Origin: Castellaniella defragrans_A
GTDB taxonomy: Bacteria; Pseudomonadota; Gammaproteobacteria; Burkholderiales; Burkholderiaceae_B
Length of the DNA stretch: 64,000 nucleotides
Assembly (NCBI RefSeq): GCF_040394755.1
Contig: NZ_JBEBRQ010000009.1
Direction: 5' to 3' (one strand)
A program made the translations under genes and the position numbers. The stretch's first letter is position 1. Each line of letters starts with the position of its first letter. Shown piece by piece: positions 41,901 to 49,341 of the stretch. The notes under the pieces are model-generated. The model was not told the origin of the DNA. It did no database searches and saw nothing but the letters and a program-made list of their open reading frames with translations.

Positions 41901-42104
41901 TTCCGTCACCGAGCGACAGCCGGCATTGCCAACTCGGGCGTACCAACCAGGGTGGGCATGAAGGTCACAGGCCACAAGACCGTGACGATGTTCATGCGCT
42001 ATGTTCATACCGGGGACAAGCTAGTGCGCGATGAGGCCGAACTGGTGGCGAATCGGCGGCTGGCGATTACCGGGACATCCCGTTCCATGGAGACAACAGC
42101 ATGA
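41901..42104 (+). pseudogene. C-terminal remnant of a tyrosine recombinase/integrase
   Basis: In-frame residues contain the recombinase C-terminal pattern FRHRATAGIANSGVPTRVGMKVTGHKTVTMFMRYVHTGDKL: an Arg-box-like segment, GHK (His) and the catalytic Tyr in MFMRYVHT, then a charged helix. The N-terminal two-thirds of an integrase is missing, so no start is assigned. Its stop overlaps the start of the DUF1016 gene (ATGA), which implies the two were once or still are adjacent in one transcript. Confidence 0.78.
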
Positions 42105-43195
42105 CAAGGAAGACGCCTGTGGCAACGCGGAAATCTGCCACCTTGCCGGCTGGCTATGCCGGCATCCACGGCGGCATCGTGGAACTGCTGGATGCGGCGC
42201 GCCAGGCAGCGGCACGCAGCCTCAATGCGCTGATGACGGCCAGCTATTGGGAAATTGGCCGCCGGATCGTCGAAGCCGAGCAGAAAGGCAGGCGGCGGGC
42301 CGGTTATGGCGAGCAGTTGATGGAACGGTTGTCTACCGATTTGACGGCCCGGTTCGGGCGCGGGTTCAGCCCGGACAACCTAGAGAACATGCGGCGCTTC
42401 TTCGTCGCTTACCCCCTTAAGGCAATTTCCGAGACACTGTCTCGGAAATTCGACCTCACCGAACTGACCCAGGTCTTCACCTTACCGTGGTCGGCCTATG
42501 TCCGGCTGCTGTCGGTCAAGGATGACCATGCCCGCCGGTTCTACGAGGCCGGGGCGCTGCGCGGTGGTTGGAGCGTGCGCCAGCTCGACAGGCAGATCGG
42601 CAGCCAGTTTTACGAACGCACAGCCTTGTCCAAGGACAAGGCGACGATGCTGGTCAAGGGTTCGGTGGCCAAGCCCGAGGATGCCGTCACGCCCAATGAC
42701 GCCATCAAAGACCCGCATGTGCTGGAGTTCCTCGACCTCAAAGACGAGTATTCGGAGTCCGGCCTCGAAGCGGCCTTGATCCAGCGGTTGGAAGACTTCC
42801 TGCTAGAGCTTGGCGAGGGCTTCACCTTCGTCGGGCGGCAGCGCCGGTTGCGCATCGACCAGACCTGGTATCGGGTCGATCTGCTGTTCTTCCATCGCAA
42901 GCTGCGCTGCCTGGTCATCATCGACCTGAAGCTGGGCAGCCTGACCCATGCCGATGTGGGGCAGATGCATATGTACTGCAACTATGCCAAGGAGCATTGG
43001 GCCTACCCGGACGAGAATCCGCCGGTGGGCCTGATCCTGTGCGCCGACAAGGGCCATGCTCTGGCGCGGTATGCGTTGGATGGCTTACCGAGCAAGGTGA
43101 TGGCGGCTAACTACCGGACGGTGTTGCCGGATGCCGAGTTGCTACAAAAAGAGCTGGAGAACACGCGGCGTCTGCTCGAATCTCGGATAGGGTAG
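42101..43195 (+). CDS. DUF1016 / YhcG-type PD-(D/E)XK nuclease-like protein
   Basis: 364 residues. N-terminal DUF1016 helical domain (ASYWEIGRRIVEAEQKGRRRAGYGEQLMERLSTDLTARFGRGFSPDNLENMRRFFVAYP) and a C-terminal nuclease-like domain with RVDLLFFHRKLRCLVIIDLKLG, the Asp ... (D/E)xK core of the PD-(D/E)XK superfamily, then QMHMYCNYAKEHWAYPDENPPVGLILCADKG. Related to YhcG proteins often found in defence or mobile islands. Family function is not well established. Its position after a recombinase remnant supports an accessory origin. Shine-Dalgarno not strong; coupling to the upstream frame by ATGA. Confidence 0.88.
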   Translation: MTRKTPVATRKSATLPAGYAGIHGGIVELLDAARQAAARSLNALMTASYWEIGRRIVEAEQKGRRRAGYGEQLMERLSTDLTARFGRGFSPDNLENMRRFFVAYPLKAISETLSRKFDLTELTQVFTLPWSAYVRLLSVKDDHARRFYEAGALRGGWSVRQLDRQIGSQFYERTALSKDKATMLVKGSVAKPEDAVTPNDAIKDPHVLEFLDLKDEYSESGLEAALIQRLEDFLLELGEGFTFVGRQRRLRIDQTWYRVDLLFFHRKLRCLVIIDLKLGSLTHADVGQMHMYCNYAKEHWAYPDENPPVGLILCADKGHALARYALDGLPSKVMAANYRTVLPDAELLQKELENTRRLLESRIG

Positions 43196-43322
43196 CCGGC
43201 ACAAACTGAGGGGGCTGGATTATCGTATTGTTACGCGACGACCTACGAAGAACGCATCATGATAAACGCCGAGTTTGATGGATAACCATCAATACTGGAC
43301 CTACCGCAGGTAGAAACCAAAT

Positions 43323-44309
43323 ATGCCGCCCAAGACACTCTACAAGTACAGATCATTCAGTTCGCGAACAGTAGAACAGCTCTGCCACGATCAACTGTTC
43401 TTTGCCGATCCGAGCACATTCAACGACCCGCTGGATACGCAGCCGTGCGTTGTTGCTGACTGCGATGTTGAACGACTGAAGCGCACGGTCTGCAAAATGG
43501 TTCGTCAGCGTACTGTGGATACAATGTCCGCAGCGGCAAATACCATCCGATATCGAGGGCAGAAGACAGCGGATCACATTGAAAAACTGAGCATCGCACG
43601 CGCCGAACAGGCTATAGAACAAGATGCCTATAACGCTAGAGATCCCTCGCATGAGCTTCCATATGAGAACGCATACCGGCGCTTGTTGATCGCCCGACTG
43701 AAACGGGAACTTTTGCTGCAGTATGAGAAAGGGGTGGTTTCGTTGGCGCAGCGATATAACTGCCCACTGATGTGGAGCCACTACGGCGATCAACACCGGG
43801 GCATATGCATCGGCTACACCGTGCCGCCCGATGCACTCCCCAACCTTCAAGCCGTGTCCTATGGCGGCCATCGAACCGTATCGGCCGATGCCGTAGCAGC
43901 AATGATTCTGGACAAGGACGAGGCAGCGCGCAGCAAAGTGGACGCGGCGGTGTTGTTCCGCAAAGCCAAGGACTGGAAGTATGAAAAGGAATGGCGCCTG
44001 TTAGGGCCGCGTGGCCTCAACGAATCGTCCCTTGACCTTTGTGAAATCGTGTTTGGGATGCGTTGTTCCGATTCAGTGAAGTACGCCGTTATTCGCTCGC
44101 TGGAGAAGCGAGACGGTACGGCGGCAGCCTTCTACGAAATCCGTGCGGTAGCGGACACGTTCCGATTGAAACGATATCGAGTGGACGTTGACGAGCTGTG
44201 TAGGAGCTATCCACATCGCGCTCGTTCCGTTCTGGAAGACTTCGAAGCGTTCGATTCGCTCGACCATAACCAAGTAGAGAAAACGAATTCTCTGCAACAA
44301 TCGGCATAA
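43323..44309 (+). CDS. DUF2971 domain protein
   Basis: 328 residues with DUF2971 landmarks: TLYKYRSFS at the N-terminus, FFADPSTFNDPLDTQ, CPLMWSHYGDQHRGICIGY and WKYEKEWRLLG near residue 220. DUF2971 proteins are widespread in defence and mobile islands and have no established enzymatic role. Lower GC than flanking core genes. 127-base gap before it holds no gene. Ends just upstream of a toxin remnant. Confidence 0.88.
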   Translation: MPPKTLYKYRSFSSRTVEQLCHDQLFFADPSTFNDPLDTQPCVVADCDVERLKRTVCKMVRQRTVDTMSAAANTIRYRGQKTADHIEKLSIARAEQAIEQDAYNARDPSHELPYENAYRRLLIARLKRELLLQYEKGVVSLAQRYNCPLMWSHYGDQHRGICIGYTVPPDALPNLQAVSYGGHRTVSADAVAAMILDKDEAARSKVDAAVLFRKAKDWKYEKEWRLLGPRGLNESSLDLCEIVFGMRCSDSVKYAVIRSLEKRDGTAAAFYEIRAVADTFRLKRYRVDVDELCRSYPHRARSVLEDFEAFDSLDHNQVEKTNSLQQSA

Positions 44310-44340
44310 ACGGTGATGTAGAAGCTGTACGCTGTCGGTG

Positions 44341-44490
44341 ATGCTACGCGACAAGGCGAACATCACGCAGGATGAGAAGAAGGCGCTGCAACTCGCCGGC
44401 AAGGTATTCTTGGGGTTGTCCACCGAAGCCTTGCCGAAAGCGTTGCGGGCTGGCGTATTACTGGAGGTGCATTGTGAGCAAGATCATTGA
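44341..44490 (+). pseudogene. C-terminal remnant of a RelE-superfamily toxin
   Basis: 49 codons beginning ATG, translation LRDKANITQDEKKALQLAGKVFLGLSTEALPKALRAGVLLEVHCEQ. This matches the C-terminal helix-plus-strand region of COG4737-type toxins whose antitoxin follows directly. The first ~60-70 residues including the RNA-binding core are missing and a stop lies 27 bases upstream in frame. The remnant overlaps the antitoxin start by 17 bases, as in the intact pair. Confidence 0.72.
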
Positions 44491-44776
44491 ATCGCTGCGC
44501 GGCGACCTGACGGCGCTCGTTGAGGCGGGGGCCATCGGCAAGGTGACGATACGCGAGTTTGACGCAATTTGTCCGCCGCCAGTGCGGGCGTTCGGCGCGG
44601 CCGACATCAAGCGGCTGCGGGAAAGCTTGAAGTTCAGCCAGCCGGTGTTTGCGCTTCACCTGCATACCACGGCATCGACCGTGCGCAAGTGGGAGCAAGG
44701 CGAAACTCACCCCACCGGCCCGGCGCTCAAGCTGTTGAACATCATCGCCAACAAGGGCTTGCAGGCCCTTGTCTGA
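44474..44776 (+). CDS. XRE-family antitoxin (COG2944/HigA-like)
   Basis: 100 residues starting GTG (VSKIIESLRGDLTALVEAG). Family pattern VTIREFDAICPPPVRAFGAADIKRLRESLKFSQPVFALHLHTTASTVRKWEQGETHPTGPALKLLNIIANKGLQAL, with the HTH in the middle, is the antitoxin normally paired with the upstream toxin type. With the toxin truncated it is an orphan antitoxin that may still repress its own promoter or neutralise a related toxin elsewhere. Confidence 0.88.
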   Translation: MSKIIESLRGDLTALVEAGAIGKVTIREFDAICPPPVRAFGAADIKRLRESLKFSQPVFALHLHTTASTVRKWEQGETHPTGPALKLLNIIANKGLQALV

Positions 44777-44832
44777 AGCCTGCGACGACTGAAGGCAGTG
44801 CTCGCCCGCTACGCGGCGAACAGGAGAACATG

Positions 44833-45153
44833 ATGAGTCGCAAGGATACCCCTCAAGGCACCGACAACGTGCTGCTGGATCTCGGTTTCGACGATGCGCA
44901 AGAACTGTCGGCGAAGGCAGCGCTCGCGCTCAAACTCAACGAGCTGATTGACCAACGCGACCTGAGCCAGACCGAAGCGGCCCACATCACCGGCATGACC
45001 CAGCCCAAGGTGTCCCAGGTCCGCCGCTACAAGCTCCAGAACATTTCGCTGGAACGCTTGATGCAGGCGCTGGTGTCGCTGGATCAGCATGTGGAAATCG
45101 TAGTGCAGCCTGCGCGGCGCGAGTACGCGCCGGGCATCACTGTCGCCGCCTGA
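44833..45153 (+). CDS. XRE-family helix-turn-helix protein (COG5606-type antitoxin)
   Basis: 106 residues, starting MSRKDTPQGTDNVLLDLGFDDAQELSAKAALALKLNELID and containing the HTH region DLSQTEAAHITGMTQPKVSQVRRYKLQNISLERLMQAL. This is the layout of antitoxins paired with Gp49/HigB-like toxins, but no such toxin gene is beside it. AGGAG lies 6 bases before this ATG; the ATG one codon earlier is only 3 bases from it. Likely an orphan antitoxin or regulator. Confidence 0.82.
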   Translation: MSRKDTPQGTDNVLLDLGFDDAQELSAKAALALKLNELIDQRDLSQTEAAHITGMTQPKVSQVRRYKLQNISLERLMQALVSLDQHVEIVVQPARREYAPGITVAA

Positions 45154-45274
45154 CTTCCATGAAAAGCCCGATCGATGACTTGAACCTCTTGAACAAGCTC
45201 AACATATTTTCTCCCCGATCGGCAAAGAGGCCCCGCAACCACCCCAAACCCTGAGCGTCTGGTGGCAAAGACAA

Positions 45275-46141
45275 CTACCGCCTCCTCGCCCCCTCCACCG
45301 CCACCAGCGCGACCGCCATCCAGATCGGAACATACGTCAGCCACTGGGCCGGCGCCACGCTTTCGCCCAGGGCCAGCAAGGCCACCCAGAACAGCAGCAC
45401 CGGCTCGACATAGCCGAGCAGACCGAACAGCGACAGCGGCAGCATGCGGCTCGCGGCAAGGTACATGGCCAGCGCCGCCGAACTGATCAGCCCAAGCAGC
45501 GGGATCAAGAGAAACAGGCGCGGAAATTCCACAAAGGCGCCGATGGCCTCGGAACCCTGCATCTGCAGGACCACCAGGGCCGCCGGCAGCAAAAGCACCA
45601 GGTCATACCACAAGGCCGCCAGGGAACCGACCTTGAGATGACGGCGCAGCATGAAATACGGCGGATAGCCCAGGATCACCACCAGGGTCGCCCAGGACAT
45701 CACACCCACCCGCAGGAACTCGTGCCCCACCCCCAGCACGGCCAGGGCGACCGCCCATTGTTGCAGACGGCTGAGCCGTTCGCCATAGAACAGCCCGCCC
45801 ACCACGACCATCATCAGCGGCAGCAGGAAATACCCCATCGAGACATCCAGGCCCATGCCGTGCAGGGGCGCCCAGACAAAGAGCCAGAGCTGCACGCCCA
45901 GCAGGGCCGCGCTCAGGATCGACAGCACGAGAAACCGGGGCTCGCCCATACGCCGGCCGACGGCGCGGACCTCGCCCCAACCCCGGGCGCGCTGCACCAC
46001 CACCGCCAGGGCCGGCAGGCCCAGCAGGATGCGCCAGGAAAAAATGATGTCCCCATCGAAGGGACGCAGCAAGGTCACATAGAAATACAGGCCGGCAAAC
46101 AGCGCCGAAGCGCCCACCGACAGGACGACACCCTGCTTCAT
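45275..46141 (-). CDS. RarD-type EamA-family transporter
   Basis: 288 residues, ten predicted helices of the drug/metabolite transporter superfamily. Begins MKQGVVLSVGASALFAGLYFYVTLLRPFDGDIIFSWRIL, typical of RarD, and has the internal duplication (EamA repeats) with VVVGGLFYGERLSRLQQWAVALAVLGVG and PLSLFGLLGYVEPVLLFWVALLALGESV. Substrate unknown. AAGGAAAAG precedes ATG at 46141; upstream codons are not used. Opposite orientation to the antitoxins; 121 bases between show no gene. Confidence 0.88.
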   Translation of the reverse strand: MKQGVVLSVGASALFAGLYFYVTLLRPFDGDIIFSWRILLGLPALAVVVQRARGWGEVRAVGRRMGEPRFLVLSILSAALLGVQLWLFVWAPLHGMGLDVSMGYFLLPLMMVVVGGLFYGERLSRLQQWAVALAVLGVGHEFLRVGVMSWATLVVILGYPPYFMLRRHLKVGSLAALWYDLVLLLPAALVVLQMQGSEAIGAFVEFPRLFLLIPLLGLISSAALAMYLAASRMLPLSLFGLLGYVEPVLLFWVALLALGESVAPAQWLTYVPIWMAVALVAVEGARRR

Positions 46142-46202
46142 GAGCGCTTTTCCTTGTGGCGGCAGCGCGAACACCTGCCCCGGCATTCTGCAGGACGGGC
46201 CA

Positions 46203-46793
46203 TCAGTAGCGCCGCAAGTCCATCAGAACCTTGCGGGTGCGCAGCGGCGCCTCGAGCAAGGCGTCCAGCCGCTCGCGCAGATGCTGGCGCAGCAGCGGCT
46301 CGCCGCGGCCATCCCCGAAATCCGGCGGCGCGCCCTCCTGCCCATAGCCGGTGTCCTCCAGCAGCCGCCATTCGAAACGGCGCAACACCCCGGCGGGCGA
46401 GTGCCGGCGCGGCTGCGCCAGCTCGTCCAGGGCGGCCTCATAGGCATCGAACACGCCCGGATGCGGGTCCTCGCGCGCCAGCAGGCGCAGGATCAGTTCA
46501 TTCATGTACCAGCCCGACATCATGGCGCGCCCATCGAGCGGCCGCACGCCGCAGGACTCGGCCCGCACCAGGGTGCGCACCTCGGCCGCGCCGCTCCAGG
46601 ACAGGGACAGGGGCTGGAAAGTCGCCAGGATCGGCCGCAGGACCGAATAGGGCCGCTTGGCGCCCTTTGCCACCAGGGCGACGCAGCCATGCTCGCGCGT
46701 GAACCCCTGGACGATCAGCGAAGTCTCGCGCCAGGCGCTGGCGTGCAGGACATAGCCGCGCACATCCTGCACCCGCTGGCCGCGTCTACTCAT
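46203..46793 (-). CDS. recO: DNA repair protein RecO
   Basis: Loads RecA with RecF/RecR and anneals single strands. Only 196 residues. N-terminal OB fold VQDVRGYVLHASAWRETSLIVQGFTREHGCVALVAKGAKRPYSVLRPILATFQPLSLSW is well conserved, as is the middle (MMSGWYMNELILRLLAREDPHPGVFDAYEAALDEL, VLRRFEWRLLEDTGYG). After GYG the region that in E. coli RecO (242 residues) contains the C-terminal helical insertion is short, and the tail LRTRKVLMDLRRY follows quickly. Not a frame error: it stays in frame to the stop. Overlaps era by 8 bases. Confidence 0.9.
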   Translation of the reverse strand: MSRRGQRVQDVRGYVLHASAWRETSLIVQGFTREHGCVALVAKGAKRPYSVLRPILATFQPLSLSWSGAAEVRTLVRAESCGVRPLDGRAMMSGWYMNELILRLLAREDPHPGVFDAYEAALDELAQPRRHSPAGVLRRFEWRLLEDTGYGQEGAPPDFGDGRGEPLLRQHLRERLDALLEAPLRTRKVLMDLRRY

Positions 46794-47673
46794 AGCCCAG
46801 TTCGCGCAGCGCCGCCTCGCGGTCCGACCAGCCCTTGCGCACCTTGATGTACACGTCCAGGAACACGGGCTTGTCCAGCAGCTTGACGATATCCTGGCGC
46901 GCCTCGGTGGCGATGCGCTTCATGTGCTGGCCGCCCGCGCCCAGCAGGATGGGCCGATGACTCTCGCGCTCGATGACCACGCAGGCGGCGATGCGCGCCC
47001 CGCCCTCGTTTTCCTCCCACTGCTCGATCACGACCGTGCAGCCGTAGGGCAGCTCGTCGCCCACGAGGCGGAAGATCTTTTCCCGGATCAGCTCGGCGGC
47101 GATGAAACGCATCGGCCGGTCGGTCAGGGTATCGGCCTCGAAAAGATGCTCGCCCTCGGGCAGGCGCGCGGCGATCTCGTCGAGCAGAATGCCGAGCTGG
47201 ACATCGCGCAAGGCGCTCACCGGCACCACGGCGGCATAGGGAAACTGGGCGGTGATGCGCGAGACATAGGCGAACATCGCGTTCTTGTCCTTGAGCGCAT
47301 CGACCTTGTTGACGGCCAGGATGACCGGCCGCGAGGTCGGCAGCAGCGGCAGCAGCCGGGCATCGCCCGAGGACCACTTGCCGGCCTCGACCACATGCAC
47401 GACCACGTCGACCTCGGCCAGGGCCTGGGTGACCACCCGGTTCATCATGCGGTTCATCGCCCCGCCATGCCGGGTCTGGAATCCCGGGGTGTCGACGAAG
47501 ACGAACTGGTCCGTCTCACGGGTCAGCACGCCGTGAATGCGATGCCGCGTGGTCTGGGCCTTGCGCGACACGATGGAAATCTTGGTGCCAATCAAGGCAT
47601 TGGCCAGAGTGGATTTGCCCACATTGGGGCGCCCCACGATCGCCACGAAACCGCAACGGGCCGGCGCGTTCAT
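46786..47673 (-). CDS. era: GTPase Era
   Basis: Essential GTPase for 16S rRNA processing and 30S assembly. 295 residues. G1 GRPNVGKSTLAN, G2 TTRHRIHG, G3 DTPGFQ, G4 NKVD, G5-like PVSAL; the C-terminal KH domain has GAGGQHMKRIATEARQDIVKLLDKPVFLDVYIKVRKGW. Start ATG overlaps the rnc stop (ATGA). The classic rnc-era-recO cluster. Confidence 0.97.
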   Translation of the reverse strand: MNAPARCGFVAIVGRPNVGKSTLANALIGTKISIVSRKAQTTRHRIHGVLTRETDQFVFVDTPGFQTRHGGAMNRMMNRVVTQALAEVDVVVHVVEAGKWSSGDARLLPLLPTSRPVILAVNKVDALKDKNAMFAYVSRITAQFPYAAVVPVSALRDVQLGILLDEIAARLPEGEHLFEADTLTDRPMRFIAAELIREKIFRLVGDELPYGCTVVIEQWEENEGGARIAACVVIERESHRPILLGAGGQHMKRIATEARQDIVKLLDKPVFLDVYIKVRKGWSDREAALRELGYE

Positions 47674-48425
47674 TTTTTCTCCTGGGCGACCGCCACCGGC
47701 AGGCTGAGCTGCGCGGGCTTGCGGCCCCGGCGGGCGGTCTTGCGAGCCGGGCCGAGCGCCTCGATGGCGGCGATCGCCTGGCCGGCGGCGAGCTGCTCGG
47801 CGGCCCGGCGGCTGCTGCCCGAGGCGGTGACGCGCACATCGAGCCGGTCGATCCGGCACTCGACGTCGAACAACTGGCTGTGCGCGGCGCCGTGCGTGGC
47901 CAGGACCTCGTAGTGCGGCAGGTCCAGGCCGCGCCCCTGCACGATCTCCTGCAACAGGGTCTTGGGGTCCTTGCCGAAGGTGCGGATATCGATGTTGCCG
48001 AGGATCGGCCGATAGAGGCGCTCGATCACCTGGCGCACGGCCTCGTAGCCGCCGTCGATATATACGGCGCCGAAAACCGCCTCGAGGGCGTCGGCCAGAA
48101 TCGAAGGCCGGCGAAAGCCGCCGCTCTTGAGCTCGCCCTCGCCCAGGCGCAGATGGCCGGAGAGCGCGAGCTTCTGCGCGATATCCGCCAGCGCCGCCTG
48201 CTTGACCAGATTGGCGCGCACGCGCGACAGATCGCCCTCGTCCATCTCGGCATGTTCGCCGAACAACAGGGTCGAAACCACGAAATTCAGCACCGAATCG
48301 CCGAGGAACTCGAGACGTTCGTTGTGCGGCATGCCATGACTGCGATGGGTCAGCGCCTGCTCGAGCAGACCCGGGTCGCGAAAGACATGCCCCAAGTCCG
48401 ACTGCAGGGACGACAGGGAAGCCAT
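47670..48425 (-). CDS. rnc: ribonuclease III
   Basis: 251-residue double-strand RNA endonuclease. Nuclease signature HNERLEFLGDSVLNFVVS contains the catalytic Glu/Asp; second metal-binding segment ILADALEAVFGAVYIDGGYEAV; C-terminal dsRNA-binding domain starts DPKTLLQEIVQGRGLDLPHYEVL and ends in a Gly-Ser-rich SGSSRRAAEQLAA. TGATG contact with lepB upstream. Confidence 0.97.
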   Translation of the reverse strand: MASLSSLQSDLGHVFRDPGLLEQALTHRSHGMPHNERLEFLGDSVLNFVVSTLLFGEHAEMDEGDLSRVRANLVKQAALADIAQKLALSGHLRLGEGELKSGGFRRPSILADALEAVFGAVYIDGGYEAVRQVIERLYRPILGNIDIRTFGKDPKTLLQEIVQGRGLDLPHYEVLATHGAAHSQLFDVECRIDRLDVRVTASGSSRRAAEQLAAGQAIAAIEALGPARKTARRGRKPAQLSLPVAVAQEKK

Positions 48426-49312
48426 CAGTCGAATCCACCTATCCGGCTCGGCGAGCCGAAGTTCATCCAGATAAAAAACGCCCGGCCCACAATGTTGGCA
48501 TCCGGCACGAAACCCCAGTAGCGGCTGTCCAGACTGTTGTCCCGGTTATCGCCCATCATGAAGTAATAGCCCTCGGGAACCGTGCAGCGCACGCCGCCGC
48601 CAAAATACGCGCAGTGGTCGAACTCGGGGAACCGCACGATCGGCATCAAGTCCTGGGGGGTATGCTCGTTGAGCAATATCTGGTGCGACACCTGCCCGAG
48701 CTGCTCGCGGTACTGCCCCATGTAGGCCGCCCGATCAGGTTCATAATAATCCCCATCGCGCTGGTGCTGCACGATCTGGCCATTGATCGTCAGGACCTTG
48801 TTGCGATATTCGATCACATCGCCGGGCAGGCCCACGACGCGCTTGATGTAGTCCACCGCGGGATCCACGGGATAGCGGAACACCAGCACATCGCCGCGCT
48901 GGGGCGAGCCGATGTCGATCACCTTGCGATCAATGACCGGCAGGCGGATGCCGTACTGGAATTTATTGACCAGGATCAGATCGCCGCTCTCGAGGGTGGG
49001 CAGCATCGAACCCGATGGAATCCGGAACGGCTCGACGACGAAAGAACGCAGGACGAACACGAACAGGATCACCGGGAAAAAGCTGGCCCCGTACTCGACC
49101 CACCAGGGCGGACGCGCCGCGCGTTCGTAGGCCTGCCCGCAGGCCTCCTGCAGCGCCGCCTCGTCCAGGCCCGCCGCATTGTTGCGGCACGCCGCGGCGG
49201 CCTGCTCGGCGCGCGCGACCCGGCGCGACCGCAGGACCAGGACGTCCAGACACCAGACAATGCCGGTCACGACCAGCGCCACAAACAAGATCAGGGCAAA
49301 ATCCCAGCTCAT
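48425..49312 (-). CDS. lepB: signal peptidase I
   Basis: 295 residues; inner-membrane protease that releases Sec-exported proteins. Two N-terminal membrane helices, then catalytic Ser102 in RIPSGSMLPTLESGD and Lys157 in VDYIKRVVGLPGD (Ser-Lys dyad). C-terminal box GDNRDNSLDSRYWGFVP is the family signature D/E. Follows lepA, the standard lepA-lepB-rnc-era-recO order. Confidence 0.97.
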   Translation of the reverse strand: MSWDFALILFVALVVTGIVWCLDVLVLRSRRVARAEQAAAACRNNAAGLDEAALQEACGQAYERAARPPWWVEYGASFFPVILFVFVLRSFVVEPFRIPSGSMLPTLESGDLILVNKFQYGIRLPVIDRKVIDIGSPQRGDVLVFRYPVDPAVDYIKRVVGLPGDVIEYRNKVLTINGQIVQHQRDGDYYEPDRAAYMGQYREQLGQVSHQILLNEHTPQDLMPIVRFPEFDHCAYFGGGVRCTVPEGYYFMMGDNRDNSLDSRYWGFVPDANIVGRAFFIWMNFGSPSRIGGFD

Positions 49313-49341
49313 CCCGTCTCCTCAGGCGATTGAAGGCATGG

